A stretch of DNA of 14,103 bases from JAVMKJ01 sp031732875 (GTDB taxonomy: Bacteria > Pseudomonadota > Gammaproteobacteria > Competibacterales > Competibacteraceae), in contig JAVMKL010000275.1 of the NCBI GenBank assembly GCA_031732875.1, positions 1-14,103 of the forward strand. Direction: 5' to 3'. The first letter of the stretch is position 1. Each line of letters opens with the position of its first letter. Under the pieces are notes generated by a model. The model was given only the letters and a program-made list of their open reading frames with translations, was not told the DNA's origin and did not search any database. This document shows positions 1 through 7,643 of the stretch, piece after piece. A program made the position numbers and the translations under genes.

Positions 1-27
1 AGGCCACCGCCAGGCCCCTATCCCCCT

Positions 28-54
28 CCTCCCCACTAAAGACGGGGAGGTTTT
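28..54 (+). terminator. Possible rho-independent terminator of an upstream plus-strand gene
   Basis: A perfect 7-bp GC-rich stem (CCTCCCC 28-34 with GGGGAGG 44-50) with a 9-nt loop is followed by TTTT at 51-54. In the plus direction this looks like an intrinsic terminator for a gene ending left of the window. Read on the minus strand the stem is not followed by T residues, so it should not terminate the yihY-like gene. The TAG stop of that gene (38-36) lies in the loop, so the structure overlaps coding DNA. The T-tract is short, hence modest confidence. Confidence 0.35.
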
Positions 55-974
55 CCGGATGTAAGAATCGAATTGAGACGAGCTCGGTCGCGGGTCGTGG
101 TGTCGCCGTCGCTGAATTCCGGCAGCAACCGCTCGTACTCGGCGATCACCTGCGCGCCCAGCAGGATGATGATGCCGAGCACGTCCAAGGTCATCAGCAT
201 GATGACCACTCCCGCCAGCGATCCATAGACCATGTTGACCGCCGACAGATTGGCGAAATACCAGACTATTCCGTAGCGGATTCCTTCCCATAGCAGTGTC
301 GCGGCGACACCTCCGATCAAGGCATGCCGCCAAGGCAACCGGCCGGCCGGCATCAACCTGTAGATGAGGGTCAATACCCCGATCTGGCTCAGCAAGCCGA
401 TGAGATAGAGCAGGGTGACCAGCAGGCTGCCTGGCGACCATTGCCAGCCGAGCAGCCGGATATCGCCGGCCATCAGGGTTTGCAGTACCCCGATCATCAA
501 GGTTACCGCCAGCAAGCCGAATCCCAGCAGCAGTACGTATAGATACGGCAGCAGCAGCGAGGTCAGAACGTTCCGTGCATGGACCGCGTGGCGGTGGGCA
601 AAGATGACCGCCAAGGCATTTTCCAGCACCCCAAAAGCCGCCGAACTGAAGAACAGCAGAGTGCCTGCCATCATCCAGCCCAGCGCACGCCGGTGACCGA
701 GAAATTGGGCCACCTGATCCAGGATTATTTCCGACTCGCCGGGCACCAGTTGCTCCAGATAGCGATGCAGCATGGTCAGTAGCTGGGCTTCACTCACCAC
801 TTGAGACAGCACGACCAGTAGCAGGATGATCGAGGGTACCAGCGACAGCAGGGCGTAGTAGGCGATCGCTCCGGCGAGCAACAGGCCCCGATTGGCCTGA
901 AAGCGACGCAGCACGCGGCCGGCGAAGGTCAGCGGATGGCGGAGAACAAACCGGATAGGGGGGTGGGACCTCAC
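36..974 (-). CDS. YihY/virulence factor BrkB family inner-membrane protein
   Basis: Integral membrane protein of the YihY/BrkB (formerly 'ribonuclease BN') family. The molecular function of the family is unsettled, and the RNase BN name was a misassignment. From the chosen GTG start at 974 it is 312 residues, with about six hydrophobic segments (roughly 31-60, 96-125, 137-165, 182-208, 216-238, 247-276). The family signature AYYALLSLVP is at 38-47, the YRLMP loop at 205-209 and the YGSLAG helix at 250-255. The frame stays open upstream to 1232, with an in-frame ATG at 1088, but that part is hydrophilic, unlike the family, and would run into the divergent lipase gene. The GTG leaves about 32 residues before the first membrane helix, close to E. 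coli YihY. No clear Shine-Dalgarno precedes any start, so the N-terminus is uncertain. The family assignment is firm. Confidence 0.85.
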   Translation of the reverse strand: MRSHPPIRFVLRHPLTFAGRVLRRFQANRGLLLAGAIAYYALLSLVPSIILLLVVLSQVVSEAQLLTMLHRYLEQLVPGESEIILDQVAQFLGHRRALGWMMAGTLLFFSSAAFGVLENALAVIFAHRHAVHARNVLTSLLLPYLYVLLLGFGLLAVTLMIGVLQTLMAGDIRLLGWQWSPGSLLVTLLYLIGLLSQIGVLTLIYRLMPAGRLPWRHALIGGVAATLLWEGIRYGIVWYFANLSAVNMVYGSLAGVVIMLMTLDVLGIIILLGAQVIAEYERLLPEFSDGDTTTRDRARLNSILTSGKPPRL

Positions 975-1181
975 GGGGCGGCGCTCGCGGTTTTGGAAGA
1001 TGAGGTGATGATGCCAAATTGAACCGGTTTCTACATGGTATTGGGCACGGTTTTTTGTTATCTGAAAAGCCAGGTCACAACTTTCCATTGTGATAGCCGG
1101 TCTGACCACCTCCCATTCCGAATTGCCGTGATCGCGATCGTGAGTGTCAAGAAAAAAGCTTTGCGGCGATGCGAGGATGCC

Positions 1182-2621
1182 ATGGCGCATGCGACCGATT
1201 ATGCCGACTGGAGCGAGGCGGCGCGCGAGCATGACCGACTATCCGGTGCCGCTGACTGGAAGGAACAGACTGAATCGTCCGAGTTCGATTATCGGCTGAT
1301 CCAGGCGCGGTTGCAGGAATTAAGCACCCTGCGTCGGCGTGGAGAGGTTGCCCGGCTGGTGTTTTGCCTGCATGAGGGCTTGCACGGCAACCTGGGCAAC
1401 ATCGCGAATCCGACGCTTTATTCCCAATGCCGGTTCGGTACCAAGCGGTTGCTGACCGAGTATCTCGACGAGGTTGCCACCGCGCTCGATTATCTGTGTG
1501 ATTACGAAACCCCTGTGTTTTCGCCGGTGGACAAGCTGCGCTTCTTCGAGCGTACCGCGCAAAGCTTCGGTCGCTCGGCGCTGATGTTGAGCGGTGGCGC
1601 GACCCTCGGGTTGTTCCATTTGGGAGTCATCAAGGCGCTCTGGTCGGAGGGGTTGCTGCCGCAGGTCATTTCCGGTTCGAGCGCGGGTTCCATCGCCGCG
1701 GCGATGCTCGGCACGCATACCGGTGCAGAACTGGCTCGAATTTTCGATCCGGCCACGTTCGTGGTGGAGGCTTGGCGCAGCCTGGGATTCAAGAGCCTGC
1801 TCAGGGGCAGCACGCTCATGGACATCCGGCAATTGGAGCGGTGTATCGAGCAGAACGTCAGTACCCTGACCTTCGAGGAGGCCTTCGACCGCACCGGCCG
1901 GATCATCAACATTCCAGTATCTCCAGCTCGAGCGCATCAGCATTCGCGGTTGCTCAACTATCTGAGCGCGCCGAACGTGCTGGTCGGTCGCGCCGTGTTG
2001 GCGTCTTGCGCCATTCCAGGGGTGTTTCCAGCGGTGGTGCTGGAAGCAAAGGATTTCGAGGGGATCATCGTCCCCTACATGCCCGATGATCGATGGGTGG
2101 ACGGTACCCTCAACAGCGATTTACCGATGCTGCGGGTGGCGCGGATGCACAATGTCAATCACTACATCGTCAGTCAGACCAATCCACACGTCGTTCCCTT
2201 TTTATCCGAGCCCAAGCCACACGAGAAGGGCCTGCTGTCGTTTACCCGCGATATCGTCGGTTCGACCTTCCAACTCTACGTCAAGCACGTTCTCGACTTG
2301 GCCCGGCAAAACGTCGATTCCCACGCCTTGGGGTTGCTGTTGGACAAAGCCTACTCGGTAGCCGACCAGAGCTACAGCGGCGATATCACCATCGTTCCAC
2401 CGACCTGGCTGAGCAATCTGCTCGATGTTTTTTCCAATCCCAGCCCGGTCCGGATCGCCGAGTTTATTCAGAGCGGCGAACGGGCGACTTGGCCAAAACT
2501 GGAGCGTATCCGCAACGCTACTCGTATCAGTCGTGCGTTCGAACGCTGTCTGGAACGATTGCGGGCACGATTCGTGCTCCCTGCAACCGTTGTTGAATCA
2601 TCCGGGAATGGCATCGCTTGA
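1182..2621 (+). CDS. Patatin-like phospholipase / triacylglycerol lipase with DUF3336 domain (Tgl3/4/5, SDP1 type)
   Basis: Serine acyl-hydrolase of the patatin fold, 479 residues from ATG 1182. An N-terminal DUF3336-like region (about 20-120, including HEGLHGNLGNI) precedes the patatin domain (about 133-330). The oxyanion-hole loop SGGATLGLFHLGV is at 137-149, the nucleophile motif GSSAG at 165-169 (Ser167), and the catalytic-dyad Asp307 lies in WVDGT. The following NSDLPMLR and the VSQTNPHVVPF segment are typical of yeast Tgl3/Tgl4/Tgl5 and plant SDP1 triacylglycerol lipases, not of secreted bacterial patatins or CapV effectors. There is no signal peptide, so it is probably cytoplasmic and acts on neutral lipid or phospholipid acyl esters; the substrate is inferred. 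ATG 1182 has a close GAGGA at 1173-1177. The frame is open back to 1035 (GTG 1140 also possible), but that extension does not resemble the family. It converges on the TIR-CHAT gene, with no clear terminator in the 102-base gap. Confidence 0.88.
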   Translation: MAHATDYADWSEAAREHDRLSGAADWKEQTESSEFDYRLIQARLQELSTLRRRGEVARLVFCLHEGLHGNLGNIANPTLYSQCRFGTKRLLTEYLDEVATALDYLCDYETPVFSPVDKLRFFERTAQSFGRSALMLSGGATLGLFHLGVIKALWSEGLLPQVISGSSAGSIAAAMLGTHTGAELARIFDPATFVVEAWRSLGFKSLLRGSTLMDIRQLERCIEQNVSTLTFEEAFDRTGRIINIPVSPARAHQHSRLLNYLSAPNVLVGRAVLASCAIPGVFPAVVLEAKDFEGIIVPYMPDDRWVDGTLNSDLPMLRVARMHNVNHYIVSQTNPHVVPFLSEPKPHEKGLLSFTRDIVGSTFQLYVKHVLDLARQNVDSHALGLLLDKAYSVADQSYSGDITIVPPTWLSNLLDVFSNPSPVRIAEFIQSGERATWPKLERIRNATRISRAFERCLERLRARFVLPATVVESSGNGIA

Positions 2622-2723
2622 GGGTCGTTGCGCGCCATGGAGGAACCTCTCGTATCGGCCGAATGGTTTCCCATCGTCATCTGGTTCGGCGGCTTTGTGC
2701 GTCTCGATGTCCCGATGCCCCCT

Positions 2724-5700
2724 TCAAGTCCGGCTGAGTTCTTCCAGCAGCAATTGCAGTTCCACGGCGTACTGATAGTGCAGGTTTGGGTCGGCGGCCA
2801 ACGCCGGGTCGCGAGAACCCGCCAGGATGGCTTGCAGCTTGACGATCAGCAATTTACCGGCGGCGGGGACATTGGAGCTGGCCGCGATCTGTTCCAGTCT
2901 GGCGACCAGAGCGCCGGTATCGCCGGCCTGGATGGCTTGGCCGATCTGGGCGCACAACCGGGCGCCAGGGTTCGTGTTTTCGCCGCCGGCCCGTCGGTAG
3001 GCCAGGTATTTCTGGATCGCCTGTTGCCGGGCTTGATCGGCCACATCGGGGTTTTGAACTGCTTGACTGACGTCGCGCAAACCGCGGCGGATCGCCCAAT
3101 TGCGGGCGGTGGGGCTTTCGGGCAGGTTGCACTCGCTGGCGCGGTACAATTCCTGGCGGGCCTCATCGTGCCGCCGCAACTGGATGAGGACGTTCGCCAG
3201 CTTGTTGCGGCTGGCTTCCTCGCCGCGACCATCGCCTCGCTCCGCGCATAATTCTGCCATCCGGCGATACGCCAGAACAGCTTCCTCAAGCTGGTTCAAC
3301 GCCTGATGCAAATGGCCGAGTTCGCCCAGAACATCGGCTATCCCGCTTCGATTACGTTGTTGTTCGTACAGATACAACGCTTGTTGGCAGGCCAGAATCG
3401 CCGGTTCCATCCGTCCGTCGAGCTTCTGGGCCACAGCGAGGTGCCGCCAAGCCTGGGCGGCGCCTTCCGGTTCGCCCAGGGATTCGAAAATCTGGCGGGC
3501 GGAATCATACAGCGTCGCGGCCTCGGTATAGCGTCCCTGTCGCTGGCGCACCAGCCCCAACTGCATCTTATTGGATGCGACCGTCGGATTGACGGCGTTC
3601 GGATCGGCTTGGGCGAGGGCGGCTTCGTAGGCGTCGGCGGCGTCCTGCAAACGCCGCAGATAGGTCAGGCAGTCGCCGGTTTCGGCATCGGCGACCGCCG
3701 CCATGCGACCGGCGCTGGCGTTACCGGCATCGGCCAGCGCTTGAAACTGCTGGCGGGCCGCGGTCAGTTCCCGCGCCGCGGCTTCGGCGGCGCCGGCCAG
3801 CTTCAGCAGCTTGCCCAGTTGGAAATGGGCGCGGGCCAGGTCGTAGGAGGCGCCAGGGTAGGCATCGGCGCCGACATCCTGACACTGGCGCAACAATTGC
3901 CGGGTGTTTTGCAGGGCGTCTTCCAGCAAACCCTCGTCGCGCAGACGTTCGATGCGCAGCCGTTCGGCTTCGAAGCGGGCCCGGCTCCAGTCGAGCAGTG
4001 CCTGGCTGGCCCGCTCGCGGGCGGCCACGATCTCGGCGAGGGCTGCCGGGATGCCGAGACTGGCCAGCAATTGCTCCATCTGATTGGCCAACCGGGCGGT
4101 TCGCTCCGGTTTGGCGTGTTGCTGGCAGTCGCGCAGCAGGGCCAGCAGATTGGGCAGTTCCAGCCGTAGCAGCCGGAGCGTGCGAGTGTTGTCCTTGAAG
4201 TATTGCTGATAGAGGACCACCAGCAGTTGCTCCATCCCGGCGCGCCAGCGCTCCCGCCAGGTTGCCCGCTGGCCCGGATCCATCTGGCTGGTCAAATAGT
4301 GCGATAGGGCCGAATCGAAGCGCAAATGACCATAACCCTGATCGTCGGCCAAGCCCAGGTTGATGATCCGTTCGCCCAGCGCGTCGATGGCGGTGGTATC
4401 GAGCGTCAAGGCATGACGGAGAGCGATGCGGTTCGCCCCGTCCTTGAAGAAAGCCAGGATGGCCAAGCGTTCCCGGTCGCTGGCTGGCAGTTGGCGCAAG
4501 GTCAGTTCGAAGTCCAGATAAAGCGGCCATTGCGGATCGTCGCCGTGAAGACGCAGCAATTCGTCCCGGAGCGGGCGCAGCAGCGTCAGGGTGGCGTCCG
4601 CGCCCCGAACGCCGATTTCATGCGCCAGACGGCGCAGCGCGCTCGGATGTCCGCCAGCCAGCGCAACCAGATCGCGCAATTGCTGAAAATTGCTGCCGTT
4701 GTCGGCGGCTGGGGGGATTTCTCCGGCCGCGATCAACGTTCGTCCAACTAGGATAATGGCGTCGCTTTCGTCCAGAGGACTCAAGATCGCCTCCGTCCAG
4801 GGTTGGGCGAAGGGCGGCGGTCCCAGACGGCCGAGTCCCAACAGGCGGAGATTCGGCCATGCTTCCATCAACTGTTTCCAGAATCGATCGAAAGCTTCGG
4901 CCTGCTCCGAGGGCCATTGATCGAGTTGATCGAGCACGATCAGGGTCGGCCGCGTTCGCAACGTTTGCCGGAGATGGTCGGTGGCTTGCCACAGGGTCGG
5001 GTAACGCCCGATCGACCAGTAAGCGCCTTCGGGGAGCAGTTGTCGTCCCAAGGTTTCCAGCAGAGTTCGGGTATCGCCGGCGTCGGCGGCGCGAGCGTAG
5101 GCGATGTGACGATAGAGGCCGCAGCGCGCCAGCCAATCCGCCAAGGCCGTCGCAACCGCGGTCTTGCCGCAACCGCCCGGCCCTCGCAGGAAAACAGCCG
5201 CATGGGTTACGAGCAATCGTTCCAGAATCAGCAGGTCGCGGCTGCGACCGATGAAGCCGGTTGGCGGTGGTGGTGGCAGCAGGCCCAGCGCGCGCGGTTG
5301 GGGGTGACCGAGCAATCGGCGCCAGAGCTCCAGCGGAGGGCGCAGGAATAACCGGAGGTCTTGTTCGCCCAGATACAGCTTGCAGGTAAACCAGTCCTGA
5401 AGATGGACGCCCCCACCACCCAGTCCCTCGATGCGGTAGCTGTCGCCGGCCAACCGGCGCTGGCCGGCGAACATGGCCTGACTGATCCGAGCTCCCCGTA
5501 ACAGTTCCTCATAGAACGCGATCCAGAACCGACGCAGGGTTTCCGCCGGCGTATTGGGATGAACGGTCATCACCGCCGTGATCCCCGCCGCCAGCAGGGT
5601 GGATGCCAGCCCTGCCGCCACGCAGGGACCGGTTGCCTTCCTGGGGCAGACCAGGGCGACCAGGCGGATGTGGTAGGTGACCAGGAGGGATGCCAACGCC

Positions 5701-6986
5701 GTCGCCGCGACGAAGTGCGCGTCGCGGCAGACCGGCGCGTGCAGGTCGTAGCTGGCTTCGAAACCGAACAGAAGGGCGCCGCTTTCGGGATCGCCGCGGA
5801 TATGGCTATCCAGATGCAGCGCGGTAAACGGTTGTCCGGCGCTCCAGGCATCGTTCAATTGTTTTTCCAATGCCGCCAGGGTTGGGGGGCCGAGCACCCG
5901 GATTTGCGCGAGGTCGCCCAAGCCGCCCAGTGCCTCGAGCAGCGGTAGGGCGCTGCGCCGGTAATCGGGATGACCGGTCGGTTCGGTATCGGGACGCGGG
6001 CTGATGGCGAGAATCCGCAGGGGTGGGGTGGCGGGTGGAAAAGCATCGCCGCCACCGGGTAGCCGGCGCTGGAACTGAACCGGCCGCTTGCCTTGGATCA
6101 GGAAACCGGACCCATCGTGCAGGAGTTCCCAGGCAAGGTCGAGCAGGCCCGCAGCGGCTGGGTGTGCCGCGTCCGCCCGCACCACCAGGCGGCGTTCGCG
6201 CGGTTCCGGAGTGTCGCGCCAGGCGGTTGTCGGCATGCCCGGTTCCGGAGTATCAAGCGTGGCCTGGTAAAGGGCGTGACCCCATGCGGCCAACAGGGTA
6301 TCGGTGCGCCGGGCGAATTGCCGGACGGTATCCGTCGGCCAGCATGGATGGCTTTGCAGATACCAGCGCAGGATCCGGGGGGCGGGAGGTAGGGGAAGCG
6401 GGCCAATGACCGCGCGGCTGCCGGCGTCTGGATCCAGCCCGGGGCGGCGGCTCAGGCGGGCGGTGAGTTGCCAGGATCCGGGGGGAAGCGAATCGGTCGA
6501 GTTGAAGGACAATTCCAGTTCCGCAATCTGCGGGGGATTGCGGTCGGTGACGGTATCGCCGGGTGGTGGTTCGCCCAAGGCAGCCAGCAAAGCTGGCAGC
6601 GCCGTGCCCAGTCCGTCGGTGGTGAGTTGAATCGGAGCGGTCCACGGGATGGGCGTGAACCAGTTGGCGAGCACGCCGCTGTCCGTGCCAGGCAACAGCA
6701 GTGGGATGACGCGATAAGTATCGGTCCGCCGTCGTTCCGTCTCCTGGGCGACCTCGATTTCCCGACGCAACCAGGTGGGACTGCCGGTATTGAGGCTGAG
6801 TACTACGATGACTTGCCGGGCCTGTTCGATGGTCCAGCGTACTTCCGGCGCGAGTCGCTCGCCGCCGCGCAGGTTGCGTGTATCTCGCCAGACACCGAGG
6901 CGAAAGGTTTCCAGCGCCAGACCCAGATCCCGGGCGAAGGCTTCGTCGGGGGCGGCGTGACAGATGAAAATGGGGGCGGCGGCCAT
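2724..6986 (-). CDS. TIR-CHAT-STAND ATPase-TPR protein, putative NLR-like antiphage defence protein
   Basis: A 1420-residue multidomain switch protein. The TIR domain (about 3-125) opens with IFICHAAPD and carries a WLRRE motif (72-76) in which Glu76 sits where the NADase glutamate is found. A CHAT-type region follows: LRWYLQ..WP linker at about 206-217, AWELLHDGSGFL near 285-296, and a caspase-like dyad His395 (LDSHIRGD) and Cys447 (LVCPRK), extending to about 544. The STAND/NB-ARC ATPase begins at GFIGR (577-581) and has Walker A GPGGCGKT (602-609, Lys608), Walker B LIVLDQLD (682-689) and a GHP motif (779-781), then a winged-helix-like part. About six TPRs lie at 1046-1286, with a helical C-terminal tail. 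Known biology: TIRs cleave NAD+, CHATs are caspase-like proteases, and STAND proteins oligomerise on sensing a trigger. Inferred: the TPRs sense phage or stress and fire one or both effectors. ATG 6986 (GGAA 7 nt upstream) is preferred; the frame opens at TTG 7019, which lacks a Shine-Dalgarno. Confidence 0.88.
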   Translation of the reverse strand: MAAAPIFICHAAPDEAFARDLGLALETFRLGVWRDTRNLRGGERLAPEVRWTIEQARQVIVVLSLNTGSPTWLRREIEVAQETERRRTDTYRVIPLLLPGTDSGVLANWFTPIPWTAPIQLTTDGLGTALPALLAALGEPPPGDTVTDRNPPQIAELELSFNSTDSLPPGSWQLTARLSRRPGLDPDAGSRAVIGPLPLPPAPRILRWYLQSHPCWPTDTVRQFARRTDTLLAAWGHALYQATLDTPEPGMPTTAWRDTPEPRERRLVVRADAAHPAAAGLLDLAWELLHDGSGFLIQGKRPVQFQRRLPGGGDAFPPATPPLRILAISPRPDTEPTGHPDYRRSALPLLEALGGLGDLAQIRVLGPPTLAALEKQLNDAWSAGQPFTALHLDSHIRGDPESGALLFGFEASYDLHAPVCRDAHFVAATALASLLVTYHIRLVALVCPRKATGPCVAAGLASTLLAAGITAVMTVHPNTPAETLRRFWIAFYEELLRGARISQAMFAGQRRLAGDSYRIEGLGGGGVHLQDWFTCKLYLGEQDLRLFLRPPLELWRRLLGHPQPRALGLLPPPPPTGFIGRSRDLLILERLLVTHAAVFLRGPGGCGKTAVATALADWLARCGLYRHIAYARAADAGDTRTLLETLGRQLLPEGAYWSIGRYPTLWQATDHLRQTLRTRPTLIVLDQLDQWPSEQAEAFDRFWKQLMEAWPNLRLLGLGRLGPPPFAQPWTEAILSPLDESDAIILVGRTLIAAGEIPPAADNGSNFQQLRDLVALAGGHPSALRRLAHEIGVRGADATLTLLRPLRDELLRLHGDDPQWPLYLDFELTLRQLPASDRERLAILAFFKDGANRIALRHALTLDTTAIDALGERIINLGLADDQGYGHLRFDSALSHYLTSQMDPGQRATWRERWRAGMEQLLVVLYQQYFKDNTRTLRLLRLELPNLLALLRDCQQHAKPERTARLANQMEQLLASLGIPAALAEIVAARERASQALLDWSRARFEAERLRIERLRDEGLLEDALQNTRQLLRQCQDVGADAYPGASYDLARAHFQLGKLLKLAGAAEAAARELTAARQQFQALADAGNASAGRMAAVADAETGDCLTYLRRLQDAADAYEAALAQADPNAVNPTVASNKMQLGLVRQRQGRYTEAATLYDSARQIFESLGEPEGAAQAWRHLAVAQKLDGRMEPAILACQQALYLYEQQRNRSGIADVLGELGHLHQALNQLEEAVLAYRRMAELCAERGDGRGEEASRNKLANVLIQLRRHDEARQELYRASECNLPESPTARNWAIRRGLRDVSQAVQNPDVADQARQQAIQKYLAYRRAGGENTNPGARLCAQIGQAIQAGDTGALVARLEQIAASSNVPAAGKLLIVKLQAILAGSRDPALAADPNLHYQYAVELQLLLEELSRT

Positions 6987-7059
6987 CGTGCGGTTCCAGA
7001 AAGCTTGGGGGAAGGTCAAGGCATTGAGTAGCTTAGCGCAAAAATGTCCGGGGAGTGCC

Positions 7060-7087
7060 CTTGAAATCGGGGCGACCGTCCCTATTT
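7060..7087 (+). promoter_or_regulatory. Sigma-32 (RpoH) heat-shock promoter of hsp20
   Basis: A CTTGAAA -35 element at 7060-7066 matches the sigma-32 consensus exactly. After a 13-nt spacer comes CCCTATTT at 7080-7087, matching 7 of 8 positions of the CCCCATNT -10 consensus. The -10 ends 63 bases before the hsp20 ATG, giving a leader of about 55-60 nt. Position, spacing and target gene all agree, so heat-shock control of hsp20 is well supported. Confidence 0.8.
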
Positions 7088-7104
7088 ATCAAGCAACCCG
7101 AAGA

Positions 7105-7139
7105 GGCGTTCGGTGGAACGCCGGAACTCGAAATTCGAG
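7105..7139 (+). promoter_or_regulatory. Structured hsp20 5' leader, candidate RNA thermometer
   Basis: The leader contains a perfect 7-bp hairpin (GGCGTTC 7105-7111, loop GGTG, GAACGCC 7116-7122). A second, weaker 5-bp hairpin follows (CTCGA 7127-7131, loop AAT, TCGAG 7135-7139), and its 3' arm covers the first bases of the Shine-Dalgarno. Bacterial small heat-shock genes often use ROSE or fourU thermometers that hide the ribosome binding site. The ROSE U(U/C)GCU motif and the fourU run are not seen here, so any thermometer would be of another type. The function is inferred. Confidence 0.35.
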
Positions 7140-7144
7140 GAGGA
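7137..7144 (+). promoter_or_regulatory. Strong ribosome binding site of hsp20
   Basis: GAGGAGGA ends 6 nt before the ATG at 7151. It is the best Shine-Dalgarno in the window and fixes the hsp20 start at 7151 rather than at the upstream end of the open frame (7055), which would precede the sigma-32 promoter's transcription start. Confidence 0.8.
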
Positions 7145-7150
7145 TCGATT

Positions 7151-7591
7151 ATGGCTCTGATGCGTTATGAACCCTTAAATTTGTTGAATCAGTTACAGCG
7201 GGAAGTCAACCGCCTGTTTGAGACCAGCCGGTTTGGCGATGAGGAAACCGGGCACATGCTGGCGGATTGGATGCCCGCGGTGGATATCAAGGAGGAGCCG
7301 GCCCAGTTCGTCATTCATGCCGACCTGCCGGGCGTGGATCTCAAGGATATCGATGTCACGCTGGAAAACGGCGTGCTGACCTTGAAGGGCCAGCGGGCTA
7401 GCGAGAAGAAGGAAGAGACCGAACAGTATCGCCGGGTCGAACGGGTGCGCGGTACCTTCCTGCGGCGGTTTTCGCTGCCGGATGTGGCCGATGCCGACAA
7501 GGTGAGCGCCAAGTGCAAGGACGGCGTGCTGGAGGTGATCGTGCCGAAGCGCGAGGCGGCGCAGCCCCGTAGGATCACGATCGAAAGTTGA
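7151..7591 (+). CDS. Small heat-shock protein, Hsp20/alpha-crystallin family
   Basis: ATP-independent holdase chaperone that binds unfolding proteins in the cytoplasm as large oligomers and passes them to DnaK/ClpB. The protein has 146 residues, a normal length. The N-terminal arm is 1-40 and the alpha-crystallin domain about 41-133, with ADLPGV at 57-62 and the closing strand GVLEVIVPK at 125-133. The C-terminal I-x-I anchor that docks neighbouring subunits is ITI at 142-144. Its start is fixed by an excellent Shine-Dalgarno. It has its own sigma-32 promoter and an intrinsic terminator, so it is a monocistronic heat-shock unit. It resembles the Hsp17/HspA class of environmental proteobacteria more than E. 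coli IbpA/IbpB, so I leave the symbol blank. It is divergent from the TIR-CHAT gene, with 164 bases between starts. Confidence 0.95.
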   Translation: MALMRYEPLNLLNQLQREVNRLFETSRFGDEETGHMLADWMPAVDIKEEPAQFVIHADLPGVDLKDIDVTLENGVLTLKGQRASEKKEETEQYRRVERVRGTFLRRFSLPDVADADKVSAKCKDGVLEVIVPKREAAQPRRITIES

Positions 7592-7643
7592 TCCGGGAGA
7601 ACCGGGACGCGGCCGATCACCGCGCTCCGGGATCGACCACGAG

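Noticed and set aside
1182..2621. Patatin protein as a CBASS CapV-type effector or partner of the TIR-CHAT gene
   Set aside because: It has the DUF3336/Tgl-type architecture, no cyclase or CD-NTase gene is nearby, and it is on the opposite strand converging on the TIR-CHAT gene.
3306..4169. Plus-strand open frame of 287 codons, with others nearby such as 2628-3251
   Set aside because: It lies wholly antisense to the TIR-CHAT-TPR gene. Its translation is low-complexity Gly/Gln/Ala/Val-rich with no recognisable domain, as expected for an antisense shadow of a GC-rich gene.
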